Notes under the pieces: model-generated
The model's input: only the letters and a program-made list of their open reading frames with translations
What the model was told of the DNA's origin: nothing
The model's database searches: none
Translations under genes and position numbers: made by a program
Part shown: piece by piece, positions 1-7,516 of the stretch
Position numbering within the stretch: the first letter of the stretch is position 1
Layout: the number at the start of each line of letters is the position of its first letter
Source of the DNA: Planctomycetaceae bacterium
GTDB taxonomy: Bacteria; Planctomycetota; UBA1135; GCA-002686595
DNA length: 64,000 bases
Assembly (NCBI GenBank): GCA_016125265.1
Contig: WGMC01000015.1
Span: 124,001 to 188,000 of the forward strand
Reading direction: 5' to 3'

Positions 1-741
1 ATCGGCGGTTTGGGGGCGGGCTCCCTGGCCGCGTGCACGGTGGATGCCGCGGGCAACCTCACGGCCGTGGGGAGCCAGAACCAATCCGGTTGGCCCACGA
101 CCGCCGACGCCTTGTTCCCCACCTACGCTTCGTCTGGAGGCTTCGGGGCCCTGGTCCTGACGAAGTTCGATGCCACTGGATCCAACCTCTTGTACTCGAC
201 GTTTTTCGGCGGCGACTCCACCGACTACCAACCCCAGGCCGCCATCGACGGCCAGGGGCGAGTCCACGTGGCGTTCTACACGTTGTCCACAGATCTGCCG
301 GTGACGCCCGGGGCGTACCAACCCGACTATCTGGGTCAGGCCGAGATCGGCCTCGCCGCCTTCGATTTGCCGGTGATGCCGTGGCGGCTTTCGGACAGTG
401 CGTCGAAGGATGCGCCGTACATCCCGAACCTCGTGGGCCTGGGCAGCTTAGAGCCCGGCTCCAACACGCGCTTGAGTGTGCGCGGTGGCAAGCCCTTTGG
501 GCTCGCGTGGCTCGTGCTCGGGCTCGCCGAGTGGTCCTTGCCCCTGCCGCTCTACGGCAGCGTGCTGTACCCCTCGCCCGACTTCCTGCTGCCGTTCCAG
601 TTGGGGCCGAGCGGCGAACTGGAACTCACTTTCCCCGCACCCCCCGGCCCCGGCGACCTCCACTTCCAACTGATCGGCTTCGAACCGACCGCCCCCGGCA
701 TGCTCTACGCCAGCAACGGCCTGCGCACCGCCAAGCAGTGA
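1..741 (+). CDS. Secreted SBBP-type beta-propeller protein, C-terminal part
   Basis: The frame is open from the first base, so the true start lies upstream of the window. The first 120 residues hold propeller-repeat phrases such as LVLTKFDATGSNLLYSTFFGG and AAIDGQGRVHVAF, typical of SBBP (seven-bladed beta-propeller) repeats in large extracellular proteins. From about residue 145 (numbered from base 10) the protein changes to a roughly 95-residue C-terminal module (LVLGLAEWSLPLPLYGSVLYPSP, ending in a SNGL motif) that recurs in the proteins at 15072-16847 and 17023-19056. The role is probably structural or adhesive at the cell surface. The gene converges on the ABC permease, with only 6 bases between the two stops. 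The family call is good; no enzymatic activity is suggested. Confidence 0.75.
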   Translation: MGGLGAGSLAACTVDAAGNLTAVGSQNQSGWPTTADALFPTYASSGGFGALVLTKFDATGSNLLYSTFFGGDSTDYQPQAAIDGQGRVHVAFYTLSTDLPVTPGAYQPDYLGQAEIGLAAFDLPVMPWRLSDSASKDAPYIPNLVGLGSLEPGSNTRLSVRGGKPFGLAWLVLGLAEWSLPLPLYGSVLYPSPDFLLPFQLGPSGELELTFPAPPGPGDLHFQLIGFEPTAPGMLYASNGLRTAKQ

Positions 742-747
742 CGCCGG

Positions 748-1797
748 TCAGCGCCAGCGGAAGCAGGTCAGGGCCACGACGAACGCGGCGGCGGCCCAGG
801 CGGCCAGGATCGCGAGTTCGGGCAGGAGGGTCGTCAGGCTCGCGCCTTCCAGCATCGTCGCGCGCAGCGCGTCGTTCAGGGCGGAAAGTGGAATGAGTTT
901 GAGGAATGGGTGCAGGAACTCGGGGAAACGCTCGTAGGAGAAGAACACTCCCGAGAGCAGCCACATCGGGAGCATGGCGAAGTTCAAGAGGCCCGAGGCG
1001 CCCTGCAGCGTCTGCGCGCGGGACGTGACCGCCAGGCCCAGGCCGGCGAAAGTGAAGGCCGCCAGCAGGGTCAGCACCAGGAACTCGACGTAGCCGGCGC
1101 GGAACGGCACGTCCAGCACAAGCGCGCCGAACAGCACCAGCGCGGCAACTTCCATCACCAGGAAGACGAGGCGCGCCAGGAGGAACGACAGCAGGAACGA
1201 ACTGCGCCGCATCGGTGTGACGAGCAGGCGCTTCAACACCTTGCGCTGGCGCAGGTCGGCCACGGCAAAGCCGATCACCCACATGCCCGTGCTCATCAGG
1301 TTGAGGCCCAGCAGTCCGGGCAGGAGGAAGTCGACGTAGCGCGAGCCGCGTTCCTGCATGGGCGCGAGTGTCGCTTCCGCGAGCGGCGCGCCCGGTGCCG
1401 TGCGCGCGAGGGCCAGCTCGACCGCGGTGCGCGCGGCGGCGCCCTCGGGGCGCTGGCCGTCGAAGACCAACTCCAGATCGTCGCCCGGCAGCAGCAACAC
1501 GTCGATGCGGCCACTGGTGATGGCGCGGCGCAGTTCGGGTTCCTCCGCCACAGGGGCGATCTCGAGCTCCAGCGGAACCCCCGGCGCCCCGGACAAGCGC
1601 TCCACCAGCGCCGACGCCCCATCGCCGTCGAGCACCCGCACCCGGGCCGTCGGCGCTTCGCCGCCCTGGAACGCAAAGCCGAGCGCCGCCGCCATCAGCA
1701 CGGGGAAGATGAACACCCAGAAGAGGGCTTCGGGTTCCCGCAGGAACAGCAGCACGCGCACACGCACGAGCTCGAAAAGGGCGCTGTGGTTAGCCAT
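748..1797 (-). CDS. ABC-2 type exporter permease
   Basis: The 349-residue membrane protein has one N-terminal transmembrane segment (about residues 20-43), an extracytoplasmic stretch to about residue 160, and five or six helices in the C-terminal half. This is the layout of ABC-2 permeases of the DrrB/YhhJ type. The phrase FLLPGLLGLNLMSTGMWVIG followed by a basic loop (RQRKVLKRLLVTPMRR) is characteristic of the family. The start codon overlaps the 3' end of the ATPase gene by 8 bases, so the two form one transcription unit and probably one exporter. The substrate cannot be told from sequence; drugs, lipids or polysaccharides are all possible in this family. Confidence 0.9.
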   Translation of the reverse strand: MANHSALFELVRVRVLLFLREPEALFWVFIFPVLMAAALGFAFQGGEAPTARVRVLDGDGASALVERLSGAPGVPLELEIAPVAEEPELRRAITSGRIDVLLLPGDDLELVFDGQRPEGAAARTAVELALARTAPGAPLAEATLAPMQERGSRYVDFLLPGLLGLNLMSTGMWVIGFAVADLRQRKVLKRLLVTPMRRSSFLLSFLLARLVFLVMEVAALVLFGALVLDVPFRAGYVEFLVLTLLAAFTFAGLGLAVTSRAQTLQGASGLLNFAMLPMWLLSGVFFSYERFPEFLHPFLKLIPLSALNDALRATMLEGASLTTLLPELAILAAWAAAAFVVALTCFRWR

Positions 1798-2782
1798 CGC
1801 GGAGTTGTTTGCCGGTCAGGGCCACGAAGACGTCCTCGAGCGTGGGGCGGTGGGTCGACAGGTCCTCGAGCTGGATCCCGCGTGCCTCGAACAACCCCAA
1901 CAGCGACACGACGGCCGCCTGGGTGTCGTGCACGATCAGTTCGCGGCTGTCGTTGCCGACACGCAGGGAGCGCACACCCGGCAGCGCTAGAAATTCGGCT
2001 TCGGAAATCGCCGCCGCGGCCGCCTCGTGACCCGCGCGGGGCGCGTACCGCACGACACCCGTTGCGCCGAGGGACGCGATCAGTTCCATCGGAGTGCCGC
2101 GCGCCACCACATGGCCTCGGTCCACCACCACCAGATCGTCGGCGAGTCGCTCGGCCTCTTCCATGTAGTGGGTCGTAAGCAGCGCCGTGCCGCCCGCACG
2201 CTTGAACTCCTCCACGATCTCCCACACGCGCCGCCGCGCCTGGGGATCGAGGCCGGTGGTCGGCTCGTCCAGGAACAGGAGTTCCGGCCGGTTCACGAGC
2301 GCGCAGCCGAGTGTCAAACGCTGGCGTTGTCCGCCGGAGAGGTCGTCCACACGCGCGCGCCGTTTTTCGGTCAATCCAACGAGCTCGAGGATCTCGCCGA
2401 GATCGCGCTTCTCCCTGTAGAAGCTCTGGAACATGCGCAGGGTTTCGATCACCGTCAGCTTGCGCTGCAGATCGGTCTCCTGCAGTTGCACGCCGATGCG
2501 CTCGCGGATGCCCTGGGGGTCCTTCGACCAGGTGCGCCCCAGGACCTCGACCTCGCCCGCGTCCGGGTCGCGCAATCCCTCCAGCACCTCGATGGTGGTG
2601 GTCTTGCCCGCGCCGTTGGGCCCGAGGATGCCCATGCACGTACCGGCCCGGACCTCGAGGTCGAGCCCGTCCACTGCCGTGAGCGCGCCGTAGCGCACGA
2701 CCAGCCCCCGCACGCGCACGGCGGCGCCCTTGTGTGTCTCCCCCACCACGCGGCGCAAACGGTACCGCCGGGAGCGGTCCAT
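1790..2782 (-). CDS. ABC transporter ATP-binding protein (ABC-2 exporter)
   Basis: The 330-residue ATPase has Walker A GPNGAGKTTT (Lys60), signature LSGGQRQRLTLG, Walker B LLFLDEPTTGLDP and an H-loop in LLTTHYMEEAERLADD. The C-terminal 90 residues after the nucleotide-binding domain are the regulatory extension found in CcmA/DrrA-type ATPases. It would energise the permease encoded immediately downstream. The ATG at 2782 gives a short basic leader before the domain begins at about residue 22. Upstream lie only a short repeat-containing region and the MNT gene, so transcription probably starts between 2783 and about 2890. Confidence 0.93.
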   Translation of the reverse strand: MDRSRRYRLRRVVGETHKGAAVRVRGLVVRYGALTAVDGLDLEVRAGTCMGILGPNGAGKTTTIEVLEGLRDPDAGEVEVLGRTWSKDPQGIRERIGVQLQETDLQRKLTVIETLRMFQSFYREKRDLGEILELVGLTEKRRARVDDLSGGQRQRLTLGCALVNRPELLFLDEPTTGLDPQARRRVWEIVEEFKRAGGTALLTTHYMEEAERLADDLVVVDRGHVVARGTPMELIASLGATGVVRYAPRAGHEAAAAAISEAEFLALPGVRSLRVGNDSRELIVHDTQAAVVSLLGLFEARGIQLEDLSTHRPTLEDVFVALTGKQLRDG

Positions 2783-2880
2783 TTCGAGCGCTCCGGCGCG
2801 GCGCCGCTTTTGCCACGCGGCGCACTGGCCTACTGGCGGCCCGGTGGGAGCGACTCTGCGCTAGCGGCGATGGAGCGCAA

Positions 2881-2933
2881 TACCGAGACCCAGATACCGA
2901 GACCGGACCGTTTCCGCCGGTCTAGGTACCTAG
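2881..2933. repeat. Copy of the 5221 inverted-repeat arm, at the broken end of the HEPN gene
   Basis: Bases 2894-2922 match 5221-5249 (left arm of the perfect inverted repeat) at all but about two positions, sharing the core TTTCCGCCGGTC. A short direct duplication of TACCGAGACC (2881-2890 and 2895-2904) precedes it. The 12-base palindrome CTAGGTACCTAG at 2922-2933 follows and supplies the stop codon that ends the HEPN remnant. It looks like a REP-type element inserted into the gene. Confidence 0.7.
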
Positions 2934-3022
2934 GCCTCGGCGTCCATGCCGACGGTGAACTCGGCGATGGCATCGGCGGCCCCCCGCGCGTCCCATAGCC
3001 AGGCGCGGGGGTCATGCGGCAT
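2930..3022 (-). pseudogene. HEPN-domain (DUF86) toxin, N-terminal remnant
   Basis: The ATG at 3022 lies inside the end of the nucleotidyltransferase gene (11-base overlap). It encodes 30 residues, including DPRAWLWDARGAADAIAEFT, which match the N-terminus of HEPN/DUF86 proteins. The usual partner is 100-120 residues long and ends with an RX4-6H active site. Here a TAG at 2930-2932, inside a palindrome next to a repeat copy, terminates it. The rest of the domain, including the catalytic motif, is absent from the following bases. The presumed RNase toxin is therefore lost. The family assignment rests on the N-terminus plus the operon position beside MNT. Confidence 0.65.
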
Positions 3023-3320
3023 AGACGAGCTCGCGGTGGCGGTCGATGTCGGCGCGCAGGTAGGGGTTGCGGAGCGCGGCGGGGGCGACGAGGTCGACGG
3101 GGCGGCCGCGGAGGTCGGCGAGCCCCGCGCGCAAGGCAAAGAAGCCGGCGAGATCGGGGGCGCGGCCAGGGCTGAACTCCACCAGGAAGTCGAAGTCGCT
3201 GCGGGCGGGATCGAAGCCGTTGCCGCGGGCGGCCGAACCGAACAGCTCCAGGCTCCGGACGTGGTGCCGGCGGCACAGCTCGGCGATCTGGCCGCGGCGG
3301 GCGACGATCTCGGTCAGCAT
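3012..3320 (-). CDS. MNT-type minimal nucleotidyltransferase (antitoxin family)
   Basis: The 102-residue protein carries the nucleotidyltransferase signature: Gly28-Ser29 in FGSAARG, then Asp42 and Asp44 in RSDFDFLVEF, with a further acidic position downstream. In HEPN-MNT toxin-antitoxin pairs such proteins AMPylate and neutralise the HEPN RNase. The next gene downstream is a truncated HEPN remnant overlapping by 11 bases, so this antitoxin is an orphan. The length is normal for the family and the active site looks intact. A solitary role cannot be excluded. Confidence 0.85.
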   Translation of the reverse strand: MLTEIVARRGQIAELCRRHHVRSLELFGSAARGNGFDPARSDFDFLVEFSPGRAPDLAGFFALRAGLADLRGRPVDLVAPAALRNPYLRADIDRHRELVYAA

Positions 3321-3761
3321 GGGGCCTCTGGTTGCCTAAAAATCCTAGCGCACGAGCGCGGCGGAGTGGATGGTCGTCAGCTCGTCACAAACGCCTGACC
3401 ACCTCGGGGTCTAGGAATCCCTGGACCTAACTTGGGGGCTGCCTCAGCTACTTCGTCTCCCCAGATCGCCGATCCGGCCGTCATCCCCGGACCCTCCCTG
3501 ATTGACCCAGGGGCTACCTGGACCGCCGGAGGGGGTCACGTTTGGTGACCAGTAACACCCCAGCGCAGCCAGCCCTGGTGACCCCGTCAGCGGGCCATGC
3601 CCAACCCTCGGTACGCGGATTCTTGGGAACGCTCTCGCCGCCGCGGTCGATCGGGGGCTTAACGGTTTGAGTAAGGGGGGGGGTAGCGTGGACACCCGCC
3701 CAGACTTGGTCCATCTCCTTCCATTGCTCGGGCTCGCAAGGGCCCTCACGGATCTCTACCC
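3321..3761. other. Intergenic region between divergent genes
   Basis: These 441 bases separate the divergent MNT gene and the secreted-protein gene, so promoters for both should lie here, but I cannot place them. A run of nine G at 3675-3683 is a possible slippage site. I see no convincing gene, RNA or insertion sequence. Confidence 0.5.
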
Positions 3762-5204
3762 ATGAAACTCGCCGGCACCACTTGTGTCTCCCTCCTTCTG
3801 CTCTTCCTCCTGGTCGAGCCGTTTGGGGATTCGGCGCTGGCAGCGCAGGGCGGAACGTCGACTTGCAACGACATGTCGCGCCACTTGACGACGAGCGCTG
3901 GCGTCACGGACACCGGCACGCAAGCTTGCCCGAGCTTCACTTTCACGGTTCAAATCCAGCACCCGAGCGGCGGACCTGCCTTGGAAGTGGGGTTCCAGTT
4001 CCCAAGCGTGTGTGCGATCGGTCGGCGCGAGCAGGACAAGGACTGCTTTGACTGCGGCCCGGCCGCCGTGGGCAACCACTGCATCGCTCAGGGTTTCGCG
4101 GCAAAGGTCAAGATCTACAGCATCGGTGGGGGCAATCCCTGCCCGACGATCCCCGACTCGCTGCCCACTACGCTCCGCGAAGCGGGTGATCTCGTTCATT
4201 GCAAGGAGCTGCCTCTGCTCCACACCGAAAGCGTGTGGTGTGCCCGTGTGATCCGGTGCGGCGACGGCGAACTTGTGCCCGCGTACGAACACGGAGAGTT
4301 GCTCGTCGATTCGTACGGTCACCAGGTGAGGATCTGGCTCGCGGAACCGGACGAGCTTCTCGCCGCCCCGCAAGCGGATCCGATGCAAGAGTTCCTCGAG
4401 GACGTTCAGGCACTTCCTGGCCCGACGCTGCCAGCGGTGCTTGCCACATCGATCGACGCCCACCGAGCAGTCCCGGGGATCGGAGATCTTCACGCGACGG
4501 TCCAGCTCGCGTTCACCGGCGGGGGAGATCAGCCCCCCATCACCAATGTGTACGAGCTCTACGGGCAGATCGCGGCCGACGGCCGCTACGCGATCGACAG
4601 CCTGCTTCCGTCCGTGTCGCCCGAAGGCGCTCCCGAGATTGCGATCGAGCAGGTCGCGTTCGACGGGGCCAGTCTGTTCTACGGAACCCGTGGAAGTCCC
4701 TTCTACACGGCCTATTCGGCCACGAGTGTCCTCCAACCGGGCGCAAGGGCGGTCCATGACGCGTATCTCGAGCCTCTGTACGCCTGGGCCTCGGACCCGT
4801 ACCGCGTCTTGAGGTTCCCCGGCACCCAGTACCTGCCCGAATCGATAGGCAACGAACTGCGGATCACCGAAACGTATCCCGCCGTGTTTGCTCCGGGCGG
4901 GACCGGTCGGACGATCTATACGATCGAAACCAACGGTGCCGTTCCCCACATCGTGCGGATGGACGTCCGAAACGATGACGACCAACTCGTTTGGCGACGC
5001 GACTTCGGTGCCTTCCGCACCTTGGCAGAGGGCGTGTGGCGCCCCTACCGGACGGCCGATCGCTTCTACGAACCGGGCTCCACCGATCCGTGGTTGGTGA
5101 AGACCCTGACCGTCCATGAAGCGCGGATGCTTGCCGAGGGCGAGTTCGACGAGACTTGGCAACGGCCCGCGAGCGAACAAGGCTGGTGGTACGTGCGACC
5201 GTAA
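3762..5204 (+). CDS. Secreted protein of unknown function
   Basis: I do not recognise this 480-residue protein. Residues 1-28 form a clear Sec signal peptide (SLLLLFLLVEPF, cleavage probably after DSALA). The mature N-terminal third is rich in cysteine (about ten Cys before residue 170), suggesting disulfide bonds outside the cytoplasm. The remainder is hydrophilic with aromatic clusters (VYELYGQI, YAWASDPYRVLRFP) and no catalytic motif I can name. By eye, third codon positions contain more A/T than in neighbouring genes, which could reflect recent acquisition. A perfect 38-bp inverted repeat begins 16 bases after the stop and may end transcription. Confidence 0.75.
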   Translation: MKLAGTTCVSLLLLFLLVEPFGDSALAAQGGTSTCNDMSRHLTTSAGVTDTGTQACPSFTFTVQIQHPSGGPALEVGFQFPSVCAIGRREQDKDCFDCGPAAVGNHCIAQGFAAKVKIYSIGGGNPCPTIPDSLPTTLREAGDLVHCKELPLLHTESVWCARVIRCGDGELVPAYEHGELLVDSYGHQVRIWLAEPDELLAAPQADPMQEFLEDVQALPGPTLPAVLATSIDAHRAVPGIGDLHATVQLAFTGGGDQPPITNVYELYGQIAADGRYAIDSLLPSVSPEGAPEIAIEQVAFDGASLFYGTRGSPFYTAYSATSVLQPGARAVHDAYLEPLYAWASDPYRVLRFPGTQYLPESIGNELRITETYPAVFAPGGTGRTIYTIETNGAVPHIVRMDVRNDDDQLVWRRDFGAFRTLAEGVWRPYRTADRFYEPGSTDPWLVKTLTVHEARMLAEGEFDETWQRPASEQGWWYVRP

Positions 5205-5220
5205 ACCGCGTCCATCCGGA

Positions 5221-5306
5221 GTACCGAGACCGGACAGTTTCCGCCGGTCGTCCGATTCGGCCTCTGCGGAATCGGACGACCGGCGGAAACTGTCCGGTCT
5301 CGGTAC
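5221..5306. repeat. Perfect 38-bp inverted repeat (hairpin)
   Basis: Bases 5221-5258 and 5269-5306 are perfect reverse complements, separated by a 10-base loop. The outer ends are GTACCGAGACC and GGTCTCGGTAC. No T-run follows. A near copy of one arm is at 2894-2922. It may act as a transcription barrier after the secreted-protein gene, but its dispersed copies suggest a REP/BIME-like mobile repeat. Confidence 0.9.
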
Positions 5307-5356
5307 CGGGCGCCCGCCCGCTTTTGCTGCGGGGGTCCCTGACCTACAACGTGCGC

Positions 5357-5830
5357 ATGGACCTGCAACAGGCACTGGCGGCGGAACTCCCGAGCAGCGA
5401 CGGCACAGCGATCCAGTTGATCGACCTGGTCAAGGACGGGCCGCTGTTCGTTTACGGCATCAAGAACGGCTGCCCCGTGAACCACGAGGCCCAGCGCCAC
5501 TTCGACGCCCTCGCGCGGGCGTACGGCGACAAGGTGCGCTTCCTTGGGATCTCGAACCACGGCGCGGACACCTTCGCCGACTGGGCGGCCACCTACCGGC
5601 CGGGCTACCGGGTGGCCTTCGACCCCAGTCGGGAGGTGATCCGCGCCCTCGGCATCGCCAGCTCGCCGTGGCTGATACAGGTCGAGGCGGACGAGCGTGT
5701 GTCGGCCTCCTGGCCGGGTTTCGGGCGCCCGGCCCTCGAGTCCGCCAACACGGCCCTGGCGATGGCCGCGGGGCAGACGCCCGCGCCGCTTCCCTTCGAG
5801 GGGGCCCCGGAGAAAAACCGCTACGGCTGA
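5357..5830 (+). CDS. Single-cysteine redoxin-like protein (cytoplasmic paralogue)
   Basis: The 157-residue protein has a thioredoxin/peroxiredoxin-like fold pattern: strand (GPLFVYGI), a cysteine turn (KNGCPVN, Cys39, the only cysteine), helix (HFDALARAYGDKV), strand (FLGIS), and the cis-proline region SSPWLIQV. No second active-site cysteine exists, so it resembles one-Cys AhpC/TSA-like enzymes more than TlpA reductases. No signal peptide is seen from the ATG at 5357, although an in-frame GTG lies two codons upstream. It is a clear paralogue of the lipoprotein at 6069-6629, sharing the IK[ND]GCPVN and RYG/SYG ends. It is probably a thiol peroxidase or redox protein; substrate unknown. Confidence 0.7.
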   Translation: MDLQQALAAELPSSDGTAIQLIDLVKDGPLFVYGIKNGCPVNHEAQRHFDALARAYGDKVRFLGISNHGADTFADWAATYRPGYRVAFDPSREVIRALGIASSPWLIQVEADERVSASWPGFGRPALESANTALAMAAGQTPAPLPFEGAPEKNRYG

Positions 5831-5845
5831 GCGTTCTGAGCCTGG

Positions 5846-5861
5846 CCCGCCGGTCGGCGGG
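5846..5861 (+). terminator. Short palindrome downstream of the redoxin gene
   Basis: CCCGCCG-GT-CGGCGGG forms a 7-bp stem 15 bases after the stop. The same sequence with one changed closing pair follows the paralogue (6647-6662). The hairpin was therefore duplicated with the gene. No T-tract follows, so terminator function is uncertain. Confidence 0.4.
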
Positions 5862-6068
5862 TCGAAAACACACTCCCACGTGGGGGCCGGGGGGCGCCGC
5901 GCCGCGCGACGGACCCGCCAGGGGGTCCTCGATCCGCAGAGATCTGGGATCCGGTGGGGACAGAAGGGCCCCGCCGTCGTAGGAAGGGGGTCGGGGATAC
6001 TCCGTCCCCGGGGTCCGTCCGTGCCAACCATGCGCGGTCATGACCTTTCCTACACCTCAATCACACCC

Positions 6069-6629
6069 ATGAAAACCCTTCACCACTTCGCGTGGGTCGG
6101 GGCGCTCGGCGCGGCGGTCCTCCTGACCGCCGCCTGCAGCTCCACCGAACCGGTCGCGGCCGGCGCGGCGGCGCCCAAGTTCTCGCTCGCCGCCAGCGAC
6201 GGGAAGACCCACACCCTGGAGAGCCTGACGGCCAGCGGGCCGGTCTTCTTCTACGGCATCAAGGACGGCTGTCCGGTCAATGCCAAGGCCGAAGACTTCT
6301 ACGACCAACTGGCCAAGGCCTACGCGGGCAAAGCCACCTTCGTCGGTGTCTCCAACCTCTCGGCCGAGACCTTCCCCAAGTGGAAGGACAAGTTCGGCCC
6401 CAGCTACACCGTGATCTTCGACGCGGACAAGGAGCTGATCAACGGCCTCGGCATGAAGCGCTCGCCCTGGTTGGTGCAAGTCAACAAGGACGGCAGCGTC
6501 GCCAAGTCTTGGCCCGGGTACAGCAGCTTGGACCTCGAGGACATGAGCGAAGCGATGGCCGCGGCCGCGGGCGTTGCTCCGGCGACGTTGGACTTCGACG
6601 CCGCACCGGCGAAGACCTCCTACGGCTGA
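6069..6629 (+). CDS. Redoxin-like lipoprotein (periplasmic paralogue)
   Basis: The 186-residue protein starts with a lipoprotein signal (hydrophobic stretch, then LLTAAC with Cys23). It is followed by a redoxin domain with one cysteine in KDGCPVN, then FVGVSNLSAETFPKW and KRSPWLVQVNKDGSV. The N-terminal APKFSLAASDGKTHTLESL resembles the opening strand-turn of AhpC/TSA proteins. It is a paralogue of the preceding gene, which lacks the signal, so the pair probably serves the same chemistry on two sides of the membrane. The genes are 238 bases apart and the downstream hairpin is also duplicated, indicating a tandem duplication of gene plus 3' flank. Confidence 0.75.
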   Translation: MKTLHHFAWVGALGAAVLLTAACSSTEPVAAGAAAPKFSLAASDGKTHTLESLTASGPVFFYGIKDGCPVNAKAEDFYDQLAKAYAGKATFVGVSNLSAETFPKWKDKFGPSYTVIFDADKELINGLGMKRSPWLVQVNKDGSVAKSWPGYSSLDLEDMSEAMAAAAGVAPATLDFDAAPAKTSYG

Positions 6630-6646
6630 CCTTTCTGACACCACCG

Positions 6647-6710
6647 TCCGCCGGTCGGCGGACATGACCGCAACGCCCTCGCCTCCCTGATCGGGAGCCG
6701 AGGGCGTTGC
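6647..6710 (+). terminator. Hairpins downstream of the redoxin lipoprotein
   Basis: Two hairpins follow the stop: the duplicated TCCGCCG-GT-CGGCGGA (6647-6662) and a 12-bp stem GCAACGCCCTCG / CGAGGGCGTTGC (6670-6681 with 6699-6710). The second is followed by CATTTAGG, a weak tail. It is a plausible terminator. Confidence 0.5.
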
Positions 6711-7023
6711 CATTTAGGACGCCCCATCGGGCTGCTGCGGCGTGGTGGGCGCGGCGGGAGCAGGCGGAACCTGGCCGCCATCGTCCTCCCAACGTTCCAA
6801 GTCTTCCTCTGCCGGTGGGGCGACGATCGGCGACGCGGATGCCGCAAAACCGCGCACCCAAAACAACGGCAGCGCCCCAGGAAAGGGCGCTGCCAAACAA
6901 TGGACGGGGCGGTCGGGCTTCGTCGGAGTCCAGGATCCGTCGGCCGCTACGTTGGTCACGCGCGAGCCGAGCGCGATCTTGCGACTCCCGACAAAGCAAA
7001 CGCGCCGCGTCATCGGACCGGCA
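6711..7023. other. Intergenic stretch with no convincing gene
   Basis: The roughly 310 bases between the redoxin terminator and the stop of the disordered-protein gene hold a minus-strand terminator-like hairpin (6858-6894). A 99-codon minus-strand frame (6714-7013) runs straight through that hairpin and has no recognisable domain; I do not call it a gene. Confidence 0.5.
6858..6894 (-). terminator. Rho-independent-type terminator for the minus-strand gene at 7024-7419
   Basis: On the minus strand GGCAGCGCCC pairs with GGGCGCTGCC (6894-6885 with 6877-6868) around a 7-base loop. The tail contains GTTGTTTT. It lies about 130 bases downstream of the disordered-protein stop codon. Confidence 0.6.
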
Positions 7024-7419
7024 TCACTTCGAACGGTCGAAGCCTTTGTTGCCGGTGTTCTTGTCGCCCGCCGCGCCCTTGGCCGAAGCGGAGCCGCCTT
7101 CGCGCTCCCCGCCCTTCTGCCCCTTGCCGGGGTTGGACATGCCTTCGGAGCCGCGCTGGCCCATGCCCGCCTGCGGGGTCGCGCCGCCTTGGCTGCGTCC
7201 CTGCTCGCCGGTCTTCAGGCCGGGGCGATCGAACTCGTTGTCGGGCATGCGGTCGCCGCGCGAGCCGCTCTCGGACGAATCGCGTTTCGGATCGTTCGGC
7301 TCCTTCTGGCGTTCCTGCTGACCCTGTTGGGGTTTGCCGGAACCGCCGGAGGACGACTTGCCAGGTTGGGGTTGTTGTGTCGAACCTTGTTGTTTTGCGT
7401 TGGGATCTCGCTGAACCAT
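7024..7419 (-). CDS. Small intrinsically disordered hydrophilic protein
   Basis: I do not recognise a family. The 131-residue product has no hydrophobic segment. It is dominated by Gly, Gln, Lys, Ser, Glu and Asp (for example QQPQPGKSSSGGSGKPQQGQ), so it is probably disordered and cytoplasmic. The C-terminal part has glycine-lysine clusters (NPGKGQKGGEREGG) reminiscent of stress-induced KGG or LEA-like proteins; that comparison is inference. The ATG at 7419 is preferred because AAGGTG lies 6 bases upstream of it; an in-frame ATG at 7424 is too close to that site. A terminator-like hairpin lies downstream at 6858-6894. Confidence 0.6.
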   Translation of the reverse strand: MVQRDPNAKQQGSTQQPQPGKSSSGGSGKPQQGQQERQKEPNDPKRDSSESGSRGDRMPDNEFDRPGLKTGEQGRSQGGATPQAGMGQRGSEGMSNPGKGQKGGEREGGSASAKGAAGDKNTGNKGFDRSK

Positions 7420-7464
7420 TGCATTCACCTTGGATGTGGTACGGGTCGTACGGTACGGACGAAG

Positions 7465-7516
7465 CGGTGCAAGCTCCGTGCCATGCACGCCGGTGCAAGC
7501 GCCGTGCCATGCACGC
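7465..7516. repeat. Two tandem 26-bp repeats
   Basis: Units 7465-7490 and 7491-7516 are identical except for one base (CGGTGCAAGC[T/G]CCGTGCC...). They lie about 45 bases upstream of the start of the minus-strand disordered-protein gene, in its probable promoter region, and could be an operator pair. A separate short triplication of TGGAGACCAC occurs at 7581-7612. Confidence 0.6.

Noticed and set aside
3012..3320. Functional HEPN-MNT toxin-antitoxin system
   Set aside because: The HEPN partner is truncated after 30 residues and lacks the RX4-6H active site, so no active toxin is encoded here.
3444..3749. A 101-codon minus-strand frame in the 3.3-3.8 kb gap
   Set aside because: It has proline/arginine-rich composition, no domain, and crosses the nine-G run and the probable promoter of the plus-strand gene.
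3756..5375. A 539-codon frame antisense to the secreted protein
   Set aside because: It runs through the inverted repeat at one end and has no recognisable motifs, whereas the plus strand has a clean signal peptide.
6714..7013. A 99-codon minus-strand frame downstream of the disordered-protein gene
   Set aside because: A T-tailed hairpin for the upstream gene lies inside it, no ribosome site is evident, and no domain is recognisable. It remains possible but unsupported.
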